Source: UBA7672 sp964529555 (lineage in GTDB: Bacteria; Pseudomonadota; Alphaproteobacteria; Caulobacterales; Hyphomonadaceae). From it: DNA of 38,018 bases. Location of the stretch: positions 1-38,018 of the forward strand of contig CAZGWV010000024.1 in the NCBI GenBank assembly GCA_964529555.1. Direction: 5' to 3'. How positions within the stretch are numbered: the stretch's first letter is position 1; each line of letters begins with the position of its first letter. The notes beneath the pieces were generated by a model, which did not search any database, had not been told where the DNA came from, and saw only the letters and a program-made list of their open reading frames with translations. Positions 1 to 9,508 of the stretch are shown in pieces. A program made the translations under genes and the position numbers.

Positions 1-10
1 TGCCACGCAA

Positions 11-57
11 GTGGGGGAGGTGGATCGGCGCGTCTTCGCGCCGAGACGGAGGGGGGG
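11..57. repeat. REP-like palindromic element
   Basis: A GGGGGAGGTG block is followed by an 8-bp perfect stem (25-32 with 37-44, tetraloop TCTT) and then GACGGAGGGGGG. This layout, a hairpin of variable sequence flanked by GGGGAGGTG and GACGGAGGGG, resembles the dispersed intergenic palindromes common in alphaproteobacterial genomes. That resemblance is from memory. Only one copy is seen here, so repetition cannot be shown from this window. Confidence 0.5.
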
Positions 58-104
58 CTATCGACGGAGCGCAACTCCCCCCACCGCCATACGCCCCAAA
101 AGCA

Positions 105-130
105 AAGGCCCGCTCTTTCGAACGGGCCTT
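105..130 (-). terminator. Rho-independent terminator of pckG
   Basis: A perfect 8-bp stem (105-112 with 123-130, 10-base loop) lies 26 bases past the pckG stop codon. Read on the minus strand it is followed by a T-rich stretch (TTTGCTTTT). Position, stem and tail fit an intrinsic terminator. Confidence 0.8.
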
Positions 131-155
131 CACCAAAACGGAGATATCAACTCAA

Positions 156-2012
156 CTAGCCCAGACGCTGTGTCAGGCCCGTGTGCTGGTCCCACAGCGC
201 TTGCGGCAGGCGGTCGCCGAACTTCTCGAAGAAGCCGGGGATTTTCGAGGCTTCATCGCGCCAGATTTCGTGGTTCACGCCCAGCAGTTCGTCGAGTTGT
301 TCATCGCTGAGCGAGAGGCCCGAAACGTCGAGCGAGGATTTCGCGGGCACGCGGCCGATGGCCGTGTCGTTCGCGGCGGCCTTGCCTTCGAGGCGGTCGA
401 CGATCCACTTGAGCACGCGGCTGTTCTCGCCGAAGCCCGGCCAGATGAACTTGCCGTTCTTGTCTTTGCGGAACCAGTTGACGAAATAGATGCGCGGAAG
501 TTTCGCGCCGGCTTTCTGGCCGATCCTCAGCCAGTGGGCGAAGTAGTCGGCCATGTTGTAGCCGGTGAAGGGCAGCATCGCGAACGGGTCGCGGCGCAGT
601 TCGCCGACCTTGTTCTCGGCCGCAGCGGTGCCTTCCGAGGCGACTGTCGAGCCGAGGAATACGCCGTGCTCCCAGTCGAAGGCTTCGGTCACCAGCGGCA
701 CAGCCGAAGCGCGGCGGCCGCCGAACAGGATCGCCGAGATCGGAACGCCGGCGGGGTCTTCCCACTCGGGGGCGATCGCCGGGCATTGCGCGGCAGGGCA
801 GGCAAAGCGGGCGTTCGGGTGAGCGGCAGGCTCGCCCATCGCAGGGCTCCAGGCGCGGCCACGCCAGTCGGTCAGGCCTTCCGGCGGTGTCTTGGTCATG
901 CCTTCCCACCAGACGTCGCCGTCAGGGGTCAGCGCCACGTTCGTGAACACGGTGTTCCTGGCGCAGCTTTCCAGCGCGTTACGGTTCGTCTCGGCGGACG
1001 TTCCCGGCGCGACGCCGAAGAAGCCCGCCTCCGGGTTGATCGCATAGAGCCGGCCATCGTCGCCAAAGCGCATCCAGGCGATGTCGTCGCCGATGGTCTC
1101 GGCTTTCCAGCCAGCCAGCGTCGGCTCGAGCATCGCAAGGTTCGTCTTGCCGCAAGCCGACGGGAAAGCTGCGGCCACGTATTTCACCACGCCCTCGGGC
1201 GAGGTCAGCTTGAGGATGAGCATATGCTCGGCCAGCCAGCCCTCATCGCGCGCCATGACGGAGGCGATGCGCAGCGCGTAGCACTTCTTGCCCAGCAGCG
1301 CATTGCCGCCATAGCCCGACCCGTAGGACCAGATCTCGCGCGTCTCGGGGTAATGCACGATGTACTTGTCGTCGTTGCAGGGCCACGGCACGTCCTTCTG
1401 TCCCTCGGCCAGCGGCGCGCCGACCGAGTGGACGGCGGGAACGAAGAAACCGTCATCGCCCATGGCTTCCAGCGCGGCGCGGCCCATGCGGGTCATCACG
1501 CGCATCGAGATGGCGACATAGCCCGAATCCGTGATCTCGACGCCGAGGGCGGAAATCTTCGAGCCCAGCGGGCCCATGCAGAACGGCACGACATACATGG
1601 TCCGGCCGCGCATGCAGCCGTCGAACAGCGTGTTCAGCTTGGCGCGCATCTCGGCGGGCGCGGCCCAGTTGTTGAGCGGGCCTGCGTCTTCCTGCTTCTC
1701 GGAGCAGATGAAGGTGCGGCTCTCGACGCGGGCGACGTCGCGCGGATCGGACACGGCGTAGAAGGAGTTCGGACGCTTGGCCGGATTGAGGCGCTTCAGC
1801 GTGCCCAGGGCAATCAGTTCGGACGTGATCCGGTCGAACTCGGCGTCCGAGCCGTCGCACCAATGAACGCGGTCAGGCTTGGTCAGCGCCGCGATCTCAC
1901 GCACCCACGCGACCAGTTTGGCATGGCGCGTGGGCGCCGAATCCAGGCCGGGGATCGACGCCGTCTGTCCAGCGGCATCCTTGGACTTCACCAGGGCTTC
2001 GCTCGTCTTCAT
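156..2012 (-). CDS. pckG: Phosphoenolpyruvate carboxykinase (GTP)
   Basis: This cytosolic enzyme converts oxaloacetate and GTP to phosphoenolpyruvate, GDP and CO2, the entry to gluconeogenesis. The 618-residue length matches the GTP-dependent family; ATP-dependent enzymes are nearer 530. The kinase-1a loop FPSACGKTNLAML (about residues 283-295) carries the reactive cysteine typical of the GTP class. The kinase-2 motif GDDIAWMRFG starts near 308, and the RPNSFYAVSDPRDVARVE segment near 80 contributes substrate-binding residues. The start has only a modest ribosome site. The gene stands alone, with a terminator behind it and about 630 bases of non-coding DNA in front. Gluconeogenesis would be needed for growth on acetyl-CoA-yielding substrates such as those implied by the catabolic cluster; that link is inference. 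Confidence 0.97.
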   Translation of the reverse strand: MKTSEALVKSKDAAGQTASIPGLDSAPTRHAKLVAWVREIAALTKPDRVHWCDGSDAEFDRITSELIALGTLKRLNPAKRPNSFYAVSDPRDVARVESRTFICSEKQEDAGPLNNWAAPAEMRAKLNTLFDGCMRGRTMYVVPFCMGPLGSKISALGVEITDSGYVAISMRVMTRMGRAALEAMGDDGFFVPAVHSVGAPLAEGQKDVPWPCNDDKYIVHYPETREIWSYGSGYGGNALLGKKCYALRIASVMARDEGWLAEHMLILKLTSPEGVVKYVAAAFPSACGKTNLAMLEPTLAGWKAETIGDDIAWMRFGDDGRLYAINPEAGFFGVAPGTSAETNRNALESCARNTVFTNVALTPDGDVWWEGMTKTPPEGLTDWRGRAWSPAMGEPAAHPNARFACPAAQCPAIAPEWEDPAGVPISAILFGGRRASAVPLVTEAFDWEHGVFLGSTVASEGTAAAENKVGELRRDPFAMLPFTGYNMADYFAHWLRIGQKAGAKLPRIYFVNWFRKDKNGKFIWPGFGENSRVLKWIVDRLEGKAAANDTAIGRVPAKSSLDVSGLSLSDEQLDELLGVNHEIWRDEASKIPGFFEKFGDRLPQALWDQHTGLTQRLG

Positions 2013-2645
2013 TTACCAGTTCCCGTTCAAACCCACCCAACCGCACCCGGAAGAGACTGCGCTCTCCGCGAATGCCGAACAGGCGACGCGATGCGCCGCC
2101 CAGCTAAACATCAACCAAAAAGCAGGACTTGTGCCACAGCGGCCCTTTCGATCCCGGCTGAGCGAATAACCTCTCGCCGCCGCCGAAGCCAGTCAGCTGC
2201 GCCATCCTGTGTGATTAGCGCGAGCCTGCCCGAGTTAACAACGAGTCTGCCTTCATCGGCGCCTGCGGACAGGCGCGGCCGCGAACCGTTCGCGGCTAGT
2301 CCAATTACCCAGCCGGAGGCCTCGGGGTCGAGTGAAATCTTGACGCCGTGCGTCGCCGCGTCGCAGCAAATACAGGCGCTTAACGATGATCATGCCGCGC
2401 GCGATAACCGGACTCTCGCGCCCAAACGTTCACCAATGCGGCCATTGCTGGACGACCCGTGCGCTGTTGCGACGCAACAGGCGAGAAGGCTGCCGCCCGG
2501 CCCGATAGGGACACTTTCCGCACGCCCGCGTTACCGCACATTCCTGACACCGGTTTCCTGTGTCCCGCGATGGAATGCGAGTCGCCACGCTCACGCTGCG
2601 GATGATGCGGAAATGTGCAGCCGGCGCGCTTCGGAACAGCCTGGA
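2013..2645. other. Non-coding gap upstream of pckG
   Basis: No convincing gene is visible in these 633 bases. They separate the GDPD lipoprotein gene from pckG and should hold the pckG promoter, although no clear -35/-10 pair stands out. The one strong structure is a perfect palindrome at 2464-2480. A minus-strand frame of about 80 codons is open over roughly 2130-2390 but has no ATG, GTG or TTG start before its final third. Confidence 0.5.
2464..2480. promoter_or_regulatory. 17-bp perfect palindrome, possible operator
   Basis: CTGTTGCG-A-CGCAACAG is a perfect inverted repeat with a single central base. It lies about 450 bases upstream of pckG and 165 bases beyond the GDPD stop codon. The size and symmetry suit a dimeric repressor, for example of the LacI type. 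No regulator gene lies nearby, and the distance from pckG weakens the case. Confidence 0.35.
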
Positions 2646-3608
2646 TCAGAGCCCGCAGGCCGCCGCCTTGGCGCGCAGCGGCGCAAGCTGGCGCGCCACT
2701 TTGTCGGTGATGTCGGTGCTCACCATGTTGAGGCCGCCAGCGATGAGGGCGTTGTATTCCGACCCGTCATCGTCTTCCCAGTAGCGCGTATCCAGCGAGG
2801 AGGCGCGCGGGCCCAGCGTGCCGAAATCGGCCTCCACGCCCCGTGCCGCCAGCGCCTTCCACAGCTCGGGCTTGGGCGTATCGGTCTCGGTCCAGGCCAG
2901 CAGGCGGTCGGCATAGACGCCGCGCGCGATCAGGTCGTCCAGCTGCGCGATGCTGCGGATGGTCGCGCCGATCACCAGCTCGGAGGCCAGGGTGTGAACC
3001 TCCACGGCCTGCTCGTCGGTATAGGTGATGACGATGGCGTTGTTCTCGGCCTTCGCTTCGCGGATCGCGGCGATGATCGGCTCGTAGGGAGTCTCCCGCT
3101 TCTTGTCGATCTTGACGATGGCGCCCGTCTTCACGGCCCACTCCAGCGCTGCGGCCAGCGTCGGCACGCGGAATTCGGTGACCTTGCTGAACGTCTCCAG
3201 ATACAGCTTCTGGATATCGGCCAGCGTATGATCCGCAATCAGGCCCTTGCCCGTGGTCGTGCGCTCCAGATCCTCGTCATGCATCAGGACAAGGACGCCG
3301 TCCTTGGTCACGCGGACGTCGATCTCCATCGCCCGCGTGCCGGCGTCGAATGTGCGCTGGAACGTCTCGATGGCGTTCTCGGGATAGTCCCGCGTCGGCC
3401 CGCCGCGATGCCCCACGATCAGCACGCCGCCCGAACTGCGCAGGCAATCGAGCCTGTCGGGCAGCATCATCTCCACGACCATTTCATCGGGATTTGCCGC
3501 CCCCGCCGCCTCAAGCGTCTCGGTCGAGGCGGTCGCGGTCGGGTCTGTCTCTCCGTCACAGGCCGCAAGAGCGAGGATCGAAGCGGCAAGAAGGCAGGCA
3601 AGGCGCAT
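2646..3608 (-). CDS. Glycerophosphodiester phosphodiesterase family lipoprotein
   Basis: Enzymes of the GDPD family hydrolyse glycerophosphodiesters to glycerol-3-phosphate and an alcohol. The 320-residue product starts with a lipoprotein signal (hydrophobic residues 3-16, lipobox LAAC, Cys17), so it should be membrane-anchored and face the periplasm. The TIM-barrel signatures are clear: VGHRGG carries the catalytic His, ENAIETF follows, EIDVRVTKDGVLVLMHD supplies the metal-binding Glu/Asp pair and second His, and KIDKK appears mid-domain. The ribosome site is weak. It is a single gene, divergent from the acyl-CoA ligase gene at 3843. A role in recycling phospholipid headgroups is the family expectation; the actual substrate is unknown. 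Confidence 0.92.
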   Translation of the reverse strand: MRLACLLAASILALAACDGETDPTATASTETLEAAGAANPDEMVVEMMLPDRLDCLRSSGGVLIVGHRGGPTRDYPENAIETFQRTFDAGTRAMEIDVRVTKDGVLVLMHDEDLERTTTGKGLIADHTLADIQKLYLETFSKVTEFRVPTLAAALEWAVKTGAIVKIDKKRETPYEPIIAAIREAKAENNAIVITYTDEQAVEVHTLASELVIGATIRSIAQLDDLIARGVYADRLLAWTETDTPKPELWKALAARGVEADFGTLGPRASSLDTRYWEDDDGSEYNALIAGGLNMVSTDITDKVARQLAPLRAKAAACGL

Positions 3609-3842
3609 GGCGGTTTCCGCAGTCTGGACAGTCTCGATAGCGCGAGACGGGAGAAGGGGAAACCCGCCGGCCGCCGACCCCAGGTCGCCCCAACTCCGGT
3701 TGCGACAAACGGCGCCGGGAAAATCGAGGTTTTCCGGCCTGATTTCCGCCTTCCGGGCCTACCGAGAATTGCAGCGCCACCTGACGCCGTCTAAGAAGGA
3801 CCGGATAGCGCAATGCAGGCGCACACGCACGGGAGGCGGCAT

Positions 3843-5570
<1,728 letters not shown>

Positions 5571-5578
5571 GTCGCTTG

Positions 5579-6397
5579 ATGAACGGAAGCGTGGCCGAGA
5601 CGAAGAAGAACGGGAGCGGCGGCCTGCGGGTCGCCGTTCTTGTGCTTGGCGTTCTGCTGCTGGTCATCGGCGGCGTGCTGATCGTCGCCGGGCCGGCGCT
5701 GTTCCGCATGGGCGTCGTCGATCTCGACGGCGCGCGCAACGGCGTCCAGCAAGCCGCGCTGTGGGTGATGCTGGGCGCGCTCGGCGCAGGCGCGATCGGC
5801 CTGCTGCTGTCCCTGCTCGGAAGGAAACACCGCGCGGGCATCGTCGCGATCGCGATCATCATCCCCGCCGGCATGGCGGCGGGCAGCCTCTACAACCGCA
5901 ACGTCTCTCTCGCGGCCCTCCCGCCCATCAACGACGTGCAAACCGACTGGACGCGCCCCGTCGCCTTCACCGGGCAAGCCCTGCGCGAGCGCGCCGGGGT
6001 CAACGCCATCCGCGTACGCGACGACGCCGTCGTGCCCGAGGGCCACGGCAAATGGAGCGGCATGCGCTACGCCGATGCGCAGGCCGCGATGTATCAGGAT
6101 CTCAAGCCGCTGATGGTGAAGCAGTCGGTGGCCGACACGGCGGCGCAAGCCGTGAAATCGGCCGAGCGCCTCGGCTGGGTCGTAACCGTGAACAATCCCG
6201 CCGGCGGCGTTGTCGAAGCCGTCTACCACTCGCCCTGGTACGATCTCGCCTACGACGTTGCGATCCGCATGGTCCGCGAAGGCGACGCCACCCGCATCGA
6301 CGTCCGCTCCACCAGCCGCTTGCCCGGCCACGACATGGGCGAGAACGCGGCCCAGGTAAAACAGATCATCGACGAGATGGCGCTTCAGCTGCGGTAG
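5579..6397 (+). CDS. DUF1499 family membrane protein
   Basis: The 272-residue protein begins with three predicted membrane helices (about residues 17-39, 56-79 and 87-103), followed by a domain with the features of DUF1499: a PPINDVQTDW segment, later YHSPWYDLAYDVAIRM, and a closing IDVRSTSRLPGHDMGENAAQV stretch. The function of DUF1499 is not established. The ATG at 5579 lies 8 bases after the acyl-CoA ligase stop codon, so the two genes are probably co-transcribed. An open frame extends upstream but overlaps the ligase and reads as out-of-frame ligase sequence, so I exclude it. Confidence 0.85.
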   Translation: MNGSVAETKKNGSGGLRVAVLVLGVLLLVIGGVLIVAGPALFRMGVVDLDGARNGVQQAALWVMLGALGAGAIGLLLSLLGRKHRAGIVAIAIIIPAGMAAGSLYNRNVSLAALPPINDVQTDWTRPVAFTGQALRERAGVNAIRVRDDAVVPEGHGKWSGMRYADAQAAMYQDLKPLMVKQSVADTAAQAVKSAERLGWVVTVNNPAGGVVEAVYHSPWYDLAYDVAIRMVREGDATRIDVRSTSRLPGHDMGENAAQVKQIIDEMALQLR

Positions 6398-6416
6398 AAG
6401 GCGATTGGGCGGGTAG

Positions 6417-6450
6417 GAATAGTTGCGATCTATTCTGATTTTGCTATTGT
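6417..6450 (+). promoter_or_regulatory. Promoter and operator of the toxin-antitoxin operon
   Basis: A perfect inverted repeat GAATAG-N7-CTATTC (6417-6435) overlaps a plausible -35 box TTGCGA (6423-6428), which is 16 bases from a -10-like TATTGT (6445-6450). The antitoxin start lies 24 bases downstream. Type II antitoxins with a ribbon-helix-helix domain usually repress their own operon through such a repeat, so autoregulation is a fair inference. Confidence 0.6.
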
Positions 6451-6473
6451 GGCTCAATCCCCGGAGAGTCCTT

Positions 6474-6728
6474 ATGGCAAAGATTTCCATCTCGATGAGC
6501 GACGAAATGGAGCAATACGTCGCCAACCGCATCGCAGCGGGCGACTACAACAATACCAGCGAGTACTTCCGCGATCTCGTCCGTCGCGATCAGGAAAAGC
6601 GTGAGGCTGAAGACGAACTTCGGCGCATGATCGAAAAGGCGCGCGCCAGCGGAGTCAGCGAGCGTACCTTCGAGCAAATCTGGGATGCGGGTGTGGCTCG
6701 GGCCAAGGCGAAGCGGCGTGGAGCGTGA
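6474..6728 (+). CDS. parD: ParD-like antitoxin (ribbon-helix-helix)
   Basis: An 84-residue acidic/basic protein. The N-terminal half (about residues 2-40) is a ribbon-helix-helix DNA-binding domain of the ParD/CC2985 type: ISISMSDEMEQYV, then NTSEYFRDLVRRD. The C-terminal half is charged and helical, as expected of the part that wraps and neutralises the toxin. GGAGAG lies 5 bases before the ATG at 6474. The gene overlaps the toxin start by 11 bases, the usual antitoxin-first order with translational coupling. The inverted repeat at 6417 is its likely operator. Confidence 0.92.
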   Translation: MAKISISMSDEMEQYVANRIAAGDYNNTSEYFRDLVRRDQEKREAEDELRRMIEKARASGVSERTFEQIWDAGVARAKAKRRGA

Positions 6729-7017
6729 GGCGCGATTTTCCGGTGATGCAGAAACCGATCTCCTGAATATTGCCGTGTACACGGCTGAACGGTTTGGTCG
6801 CGCTCAGGAACAAAAGTATCGAGACGACCTTTGGAAGGCGATCGCCGTTCTCGTGGATTTTCCCAGGATGGGGGCTGATCAGGAGCGGATCGCCAAGGGT
6901 CTGCGAAGGCACGTCCATGTAGCTCATGCAATCTACTACAGTGAGCAATCGTATGGTGTTCTCGTCGAGCGCATCCTCGGGCCAGGACAGGACCCGATGC
7001 GAGAGTTTGGCGGGTGA
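6718..7017 (+). CDS. parE: ParE/RelE-family toxin
   Basis: A small basic protein (99 residues from a GTG at 6718) with the ParE-type fold pattern: FSGDAETDLLNIAVYTAERFG at the N-terminus, DFPRMGAD in the middle, then the strand-rich LRRHVHVAHAIYYSEQ and the closing VERILGPGQDP. ParE toxins poison DNA gyrase and RelE toxins cleave mRNA; sequence favours ParE because of the partner and the RILGPGQDP tail. The GTG start overlaps the antitoxin stop. A start at an upstream in-frame ATG (6685) would add 11 residues inside the antitoxin gene and is less likely. Confidence 0.9.
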   Translation: MEREARFSGDAETDLLNIAVYTAERFGRAQEQKYRDDLWKAIAVLVDFPRMGADQERIAKGLRRHVHVAHAIYYSEQSYGVLVERILGPGQDPMREFGG

Positions 7018-7027
7018 GCACCAAACA

Positions 7028-7058
7028 AGAAGGCCCAGAGCGATGCTCCGGGCCTTCT
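7028..7058. terminator. Terminator between parE and the oppA-type gene
   Basis: The arms AGAAGGCCC (7028-7036) and GGGCCTTCT (7050-7058) pair perfectly, with an inner GAGC/GCTC stem closing the loop. The hairpin stands between two convergent genes, 11 bases past parE and 21 bases past the peptide-binding protein gene, so it probably works in both directions. Confidence 0.82.
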
Positions 7059-7078
7059 GTCGTTGTGAGGTTTGAAGC

Positions 7079-8686
7079 CTAGCCTTTCCGGCACATATAG
7101 CGGGTGCGGTGGATGTCTTCCGGGTTGTCCTCATAGCCTGTGATCGTCGGCGAGACGATGTCCTGCGTCACGCGGACCAGGACGGGGAGAACCGCCGTGT
7201 CGCCCAGCATGATCGCTTCGGCCTGCTTCAGCAGGTCGGCGCGCCTGGCCGGATCGAGTTCGACGTTCGCCTGATCGAGCAGGACGTCGAAGTTCGGGTT
7301 GGCGTACTGGCCGTAGTTCATCGCGCCCGTGCGCGAGTCCAGCAGGTAGAGGAAGTTGTTGGCGTCGTTGTAGTCGGCGACCCAGCCGGCGTCGCTGATG
7401 ATGAAGTTCTTCGCTTCGAGATTGTCGTAGAGCACTTTCGTCTCGACGCGCCGGATTTCGGCCTTCACCCACGGCGCGATGGCGCCGAAGTTTTCCTGCA
7501 GCACCGTGGCGATGCGCGGATTGTCTCCGGTGGAGCGGTACATATATTCGAACGTCAGCGGCTTCGATGCGCCATAGCCGGCTTGCTCAAGCAGCGTCTT
7601 GGCGCGGGCGAGCCGCTCGGGGCGCGACAGGGATTTCCACGTCACTTCCGCTGGCGTGTAGTTCGCAACCGACGGCGGCACGAAGGAGTAGGCCGGCAGC
7701 TGACCCGACTTCAGGATGCTTCCCGTGATGTGCTCGCGGTCGATCGACAGCGAGATGGCCTCACGCACGCGCGCATCGTTGAACGGCGGGCGCTTGGTGT
7801 CGGTGACGATGAAGGTGGTCGCCATCATCGGCGCAATGCGCGGCCAGCCGGGCAGGTCCTGCTGTGTCTTGTCGAGCTGGCCCGAGGGGAATGAGTTGTT
7901 CATGTCGATCTCGCCGGCCTGCGCGCGGCGAACCATCACGGAGTGATCGTCGACCGGCAGATAGACGACCTCGTCGAAGCAGATGTCCTCCACGCCCTCG
8001 AACAGCGGGTTCTTGACCGAACGCAGGAAGTCGCCCGTGCGCCATTCGGCCAGCTTGTAGGGACCGTTCACGACGAGGTTGGCGGGCTTGGTCCAGTCAT
8101 TGCCGAATTTCTCGACCGTGTGCTTGGGGATCGGGAAAGCGGTGTAGTGCTTCAGCAGGCCCGGCAGGTAGGGCATCGGGTATTCGAGCTTGATCTCGAG
8201 CGTGTAGTCGTCGATCGCGGTGACGCCCACCTGGTCCACCGGCACTTCACCGGCGGAGACCGCCTTGCCGTTCAGGATGCCGTACTGCACCGAATCATAA
8301 GACGTGCCGGCCTGCTTGGCGGCCGGATCGAACAGGCGGCGGAACGAGAAGACAAAATCGTGCGCGGTAAGGGGCACGTCGTCCGACCATTTGGTCTGCT
8401 TGAGTTTGAACGTCCAGGTTTTCTGATCCTCGGAGATTTCCCAGCTCTCGGCCACGCCGGGTATCGGCATGGACCTGGCGTCCTCGGTGAAGAGGCCAAT
8501 GAACATGTCGCCGATGACGTCATTGGCCCATGTGCCGGAGACACGGTGCGGGTCGACGGTGGTGGGGTCGGCGCCGATGCCGCGGGTAAAGCGCGCGGAG
8601 CCCTCGCTGGCGCCGCCGCCGCCACAGGCCGCCAGCAGCATGGTCGCCGCGATGGCTCCGGCCAAGATCCGGGGTCTCAAACGCAT
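7079..8686 (-). CDS. oppA: Oligopeptide ABC transporter substrate-binding lipoprotein (OppA/DppA family)
   Basis: A 535-residue member of the family-5 extracellular solute-binding proteins, which capture oligopeptides or similar solutes in the periplasm for an ABC importer. It begins with a lipoprotein signal (lipobox LAAC, Cys21). Typical segments follow: LFTEDARSMPIPGVAESWEI, TWTFKLKQTKWSDDVPLTAHDF, NGPYKL and ANPNFDVLLDQA. AGGAGG sits 7 bases before the ATG. The matching permeases are encoded at 12035-13946 on the same strand, but two unrelated genes lie in between and no ATPase gene is present in the window. The solute is unknown; peptides are the family default. Confidence 0.93.
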   Translation of the reverse strand: MRLRPRILAGAIAATMLLAACGGGGASEGSARFTRGIGADPTTVDPHRVSGTWANDVIGDMFIGLFTEDARSMPIPGVAESWEISEDQKTWTFKLKQTKWSDDVPLTAHDFVFSFRRLFDPAAKQAGTSYDSVQYGILNGKAVSAGEVPVDQVGVTAIDDYTLEIKLEYPMPYLPGLLKHYTAFPIPKHTVEKFGNDWTKPANLVVNGPYKLAEWRTGDFLRSVKNPLFEGVEDICFDEVVYLPVDDHSVMVRRAQAGEIDMNNSFPSGQLDKTQQDLPGWPRIAPMMATTFIVTDTKRPPFNDARVREAISLSIDREHITGSILKSGQLPAYSFVPPSVANYTPAEVTWKSLSRPERLARAKTLLEQAGYGASKPLTFEYMYRSTGDNPRIATVLQENFGAIAPWVKAEIRRVETKVLYDNLEAKNFIISDAGWVADYNDANNFLYLLDSRTGAMNYGQYANPNFDVLLDQANVELDPARRADLLKQAEAIMLGDTAVLPVLVRVTQDIVSPTITGYEDNPEDIHRTRYMCRKG

Positions 8687-8935
8687 CTATATCCTCCTGT
8701 GCCGCGATCACGGCCAAGGTTCCCGCCCTCTCGGAGCGCAGGTCCTTGCCATTCGCAGGCTTTTCCGAAACGGAAACTAGCGTCAGAGTGGCGTCGATTG
8801 GAAGACATTTCCATCGGCGGAACAAACAGGGCGGGAAACCGGATGCCTGTGGCGCATTTGCTGGCGCCGGCTGCGCTGTCCAGGCGCTGTTGCGCATCGT
8901 GGACGCATGGCCGGCGCGGGCGTAATCTGCAGGTC

Positions 8936-9508
8936 ATGCGTTCCGCATTTTTTCTGGCAGCGTGGATTGCGGCGAGTTGTTCGGCGCTGGTCCTGCCCGC
9001 TCATGCCCAGGGCTGCGAAGGCTCGGCCATCGGCAAGGCGGGCGAAGTCTTCGTCACCGCTGCCCCTTCCGGCGAGATTGCCACCTGGATCGTCGAGCAC
9101 ACCGAAGGCGAAGGCGGCGAGTCCGGCAATTTCGCCCGGCCCTCGCTGATGCTGGATTTCACGTTCGTGGATGGCGTTCTCGGCGGGCCCACTGCGACCG
9201 TCGTCTCGATCTCCCGCATATCGAGCGGAGCGGCAGGCAATGCCCCGGATCTCGGCACGGTCTGGGTGGAGGCAAAGCTGGGTGATCGCGTTATCGACTG
9301 GCGCGCGTCGGAGTCAGGCAAAGGCGAACGAGCGCTTGCGGATGCGCTGCGCAAGCAATGGCCCGCGAGCCTGACGATCACGCTGCAGGCCGGTCGCCAC
9401 GGCGGCGCCGAACTCGCGTCGGGCGTGTTTCCCCTGTCGCGCAAACCGGAAGCGCAGGCGTTGGCGCGCGAGGCGTTGGCCTCGCGCGCCTGCTCGTCCG
9501 ATCGCTAG
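8936..9508 (+). CDS. Exported protein of unknown function
   Basis: I do not recognise this family. The 190-residue product has a clear Sec signal peptide with a likely cut after AHA (residue 23), which leaves a periplasmic protein of about 167 residues. It contains two or three beta-rich stretches (LMLDFTFVDG, DLGTVWVEAKLGD, SLTITLQAGRH) and only two cysteines in the mature part, one near each end, which could form a disulfide. Its open frame extends far upstream opposite the oppA gene, but only this ATG gives a signal peptide. It meets the next gene tail to tail with no base between the stop codons. Confidence 0.72.
   Translation: MRSAFFLAAWIAASCSALVLPAHAQGCEGSAIGKAGEVFVTAAPSGEIATWIVEHTEGEGGESGNFARPSLMLDFTFVDGVLGGPTATVVSISRISSGAAGNAPDLGTVWVEAKLGDRVIDWRASESGKGERALADALRKQWPASLTITLQAGRHGGAELASGVFPLSRKPEAQALAREALASRACSSDR

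Noticed and set aside
2130..2390. Open minus-strand frame with protein-like residues in the gap before pckG
   Set aside because: It has no ATG, GTG or TTG start before its final third, no ribosome site and no recognisable motif.
183..3794. 1203-codon open frame on the plus strand
   Set aside because: It runs opposite pckG and the GDPD gene and reads as low-complexity Arg/Ala/Gly-rich sequence. It is an effect of GC-rich codon use on the complementary strand.
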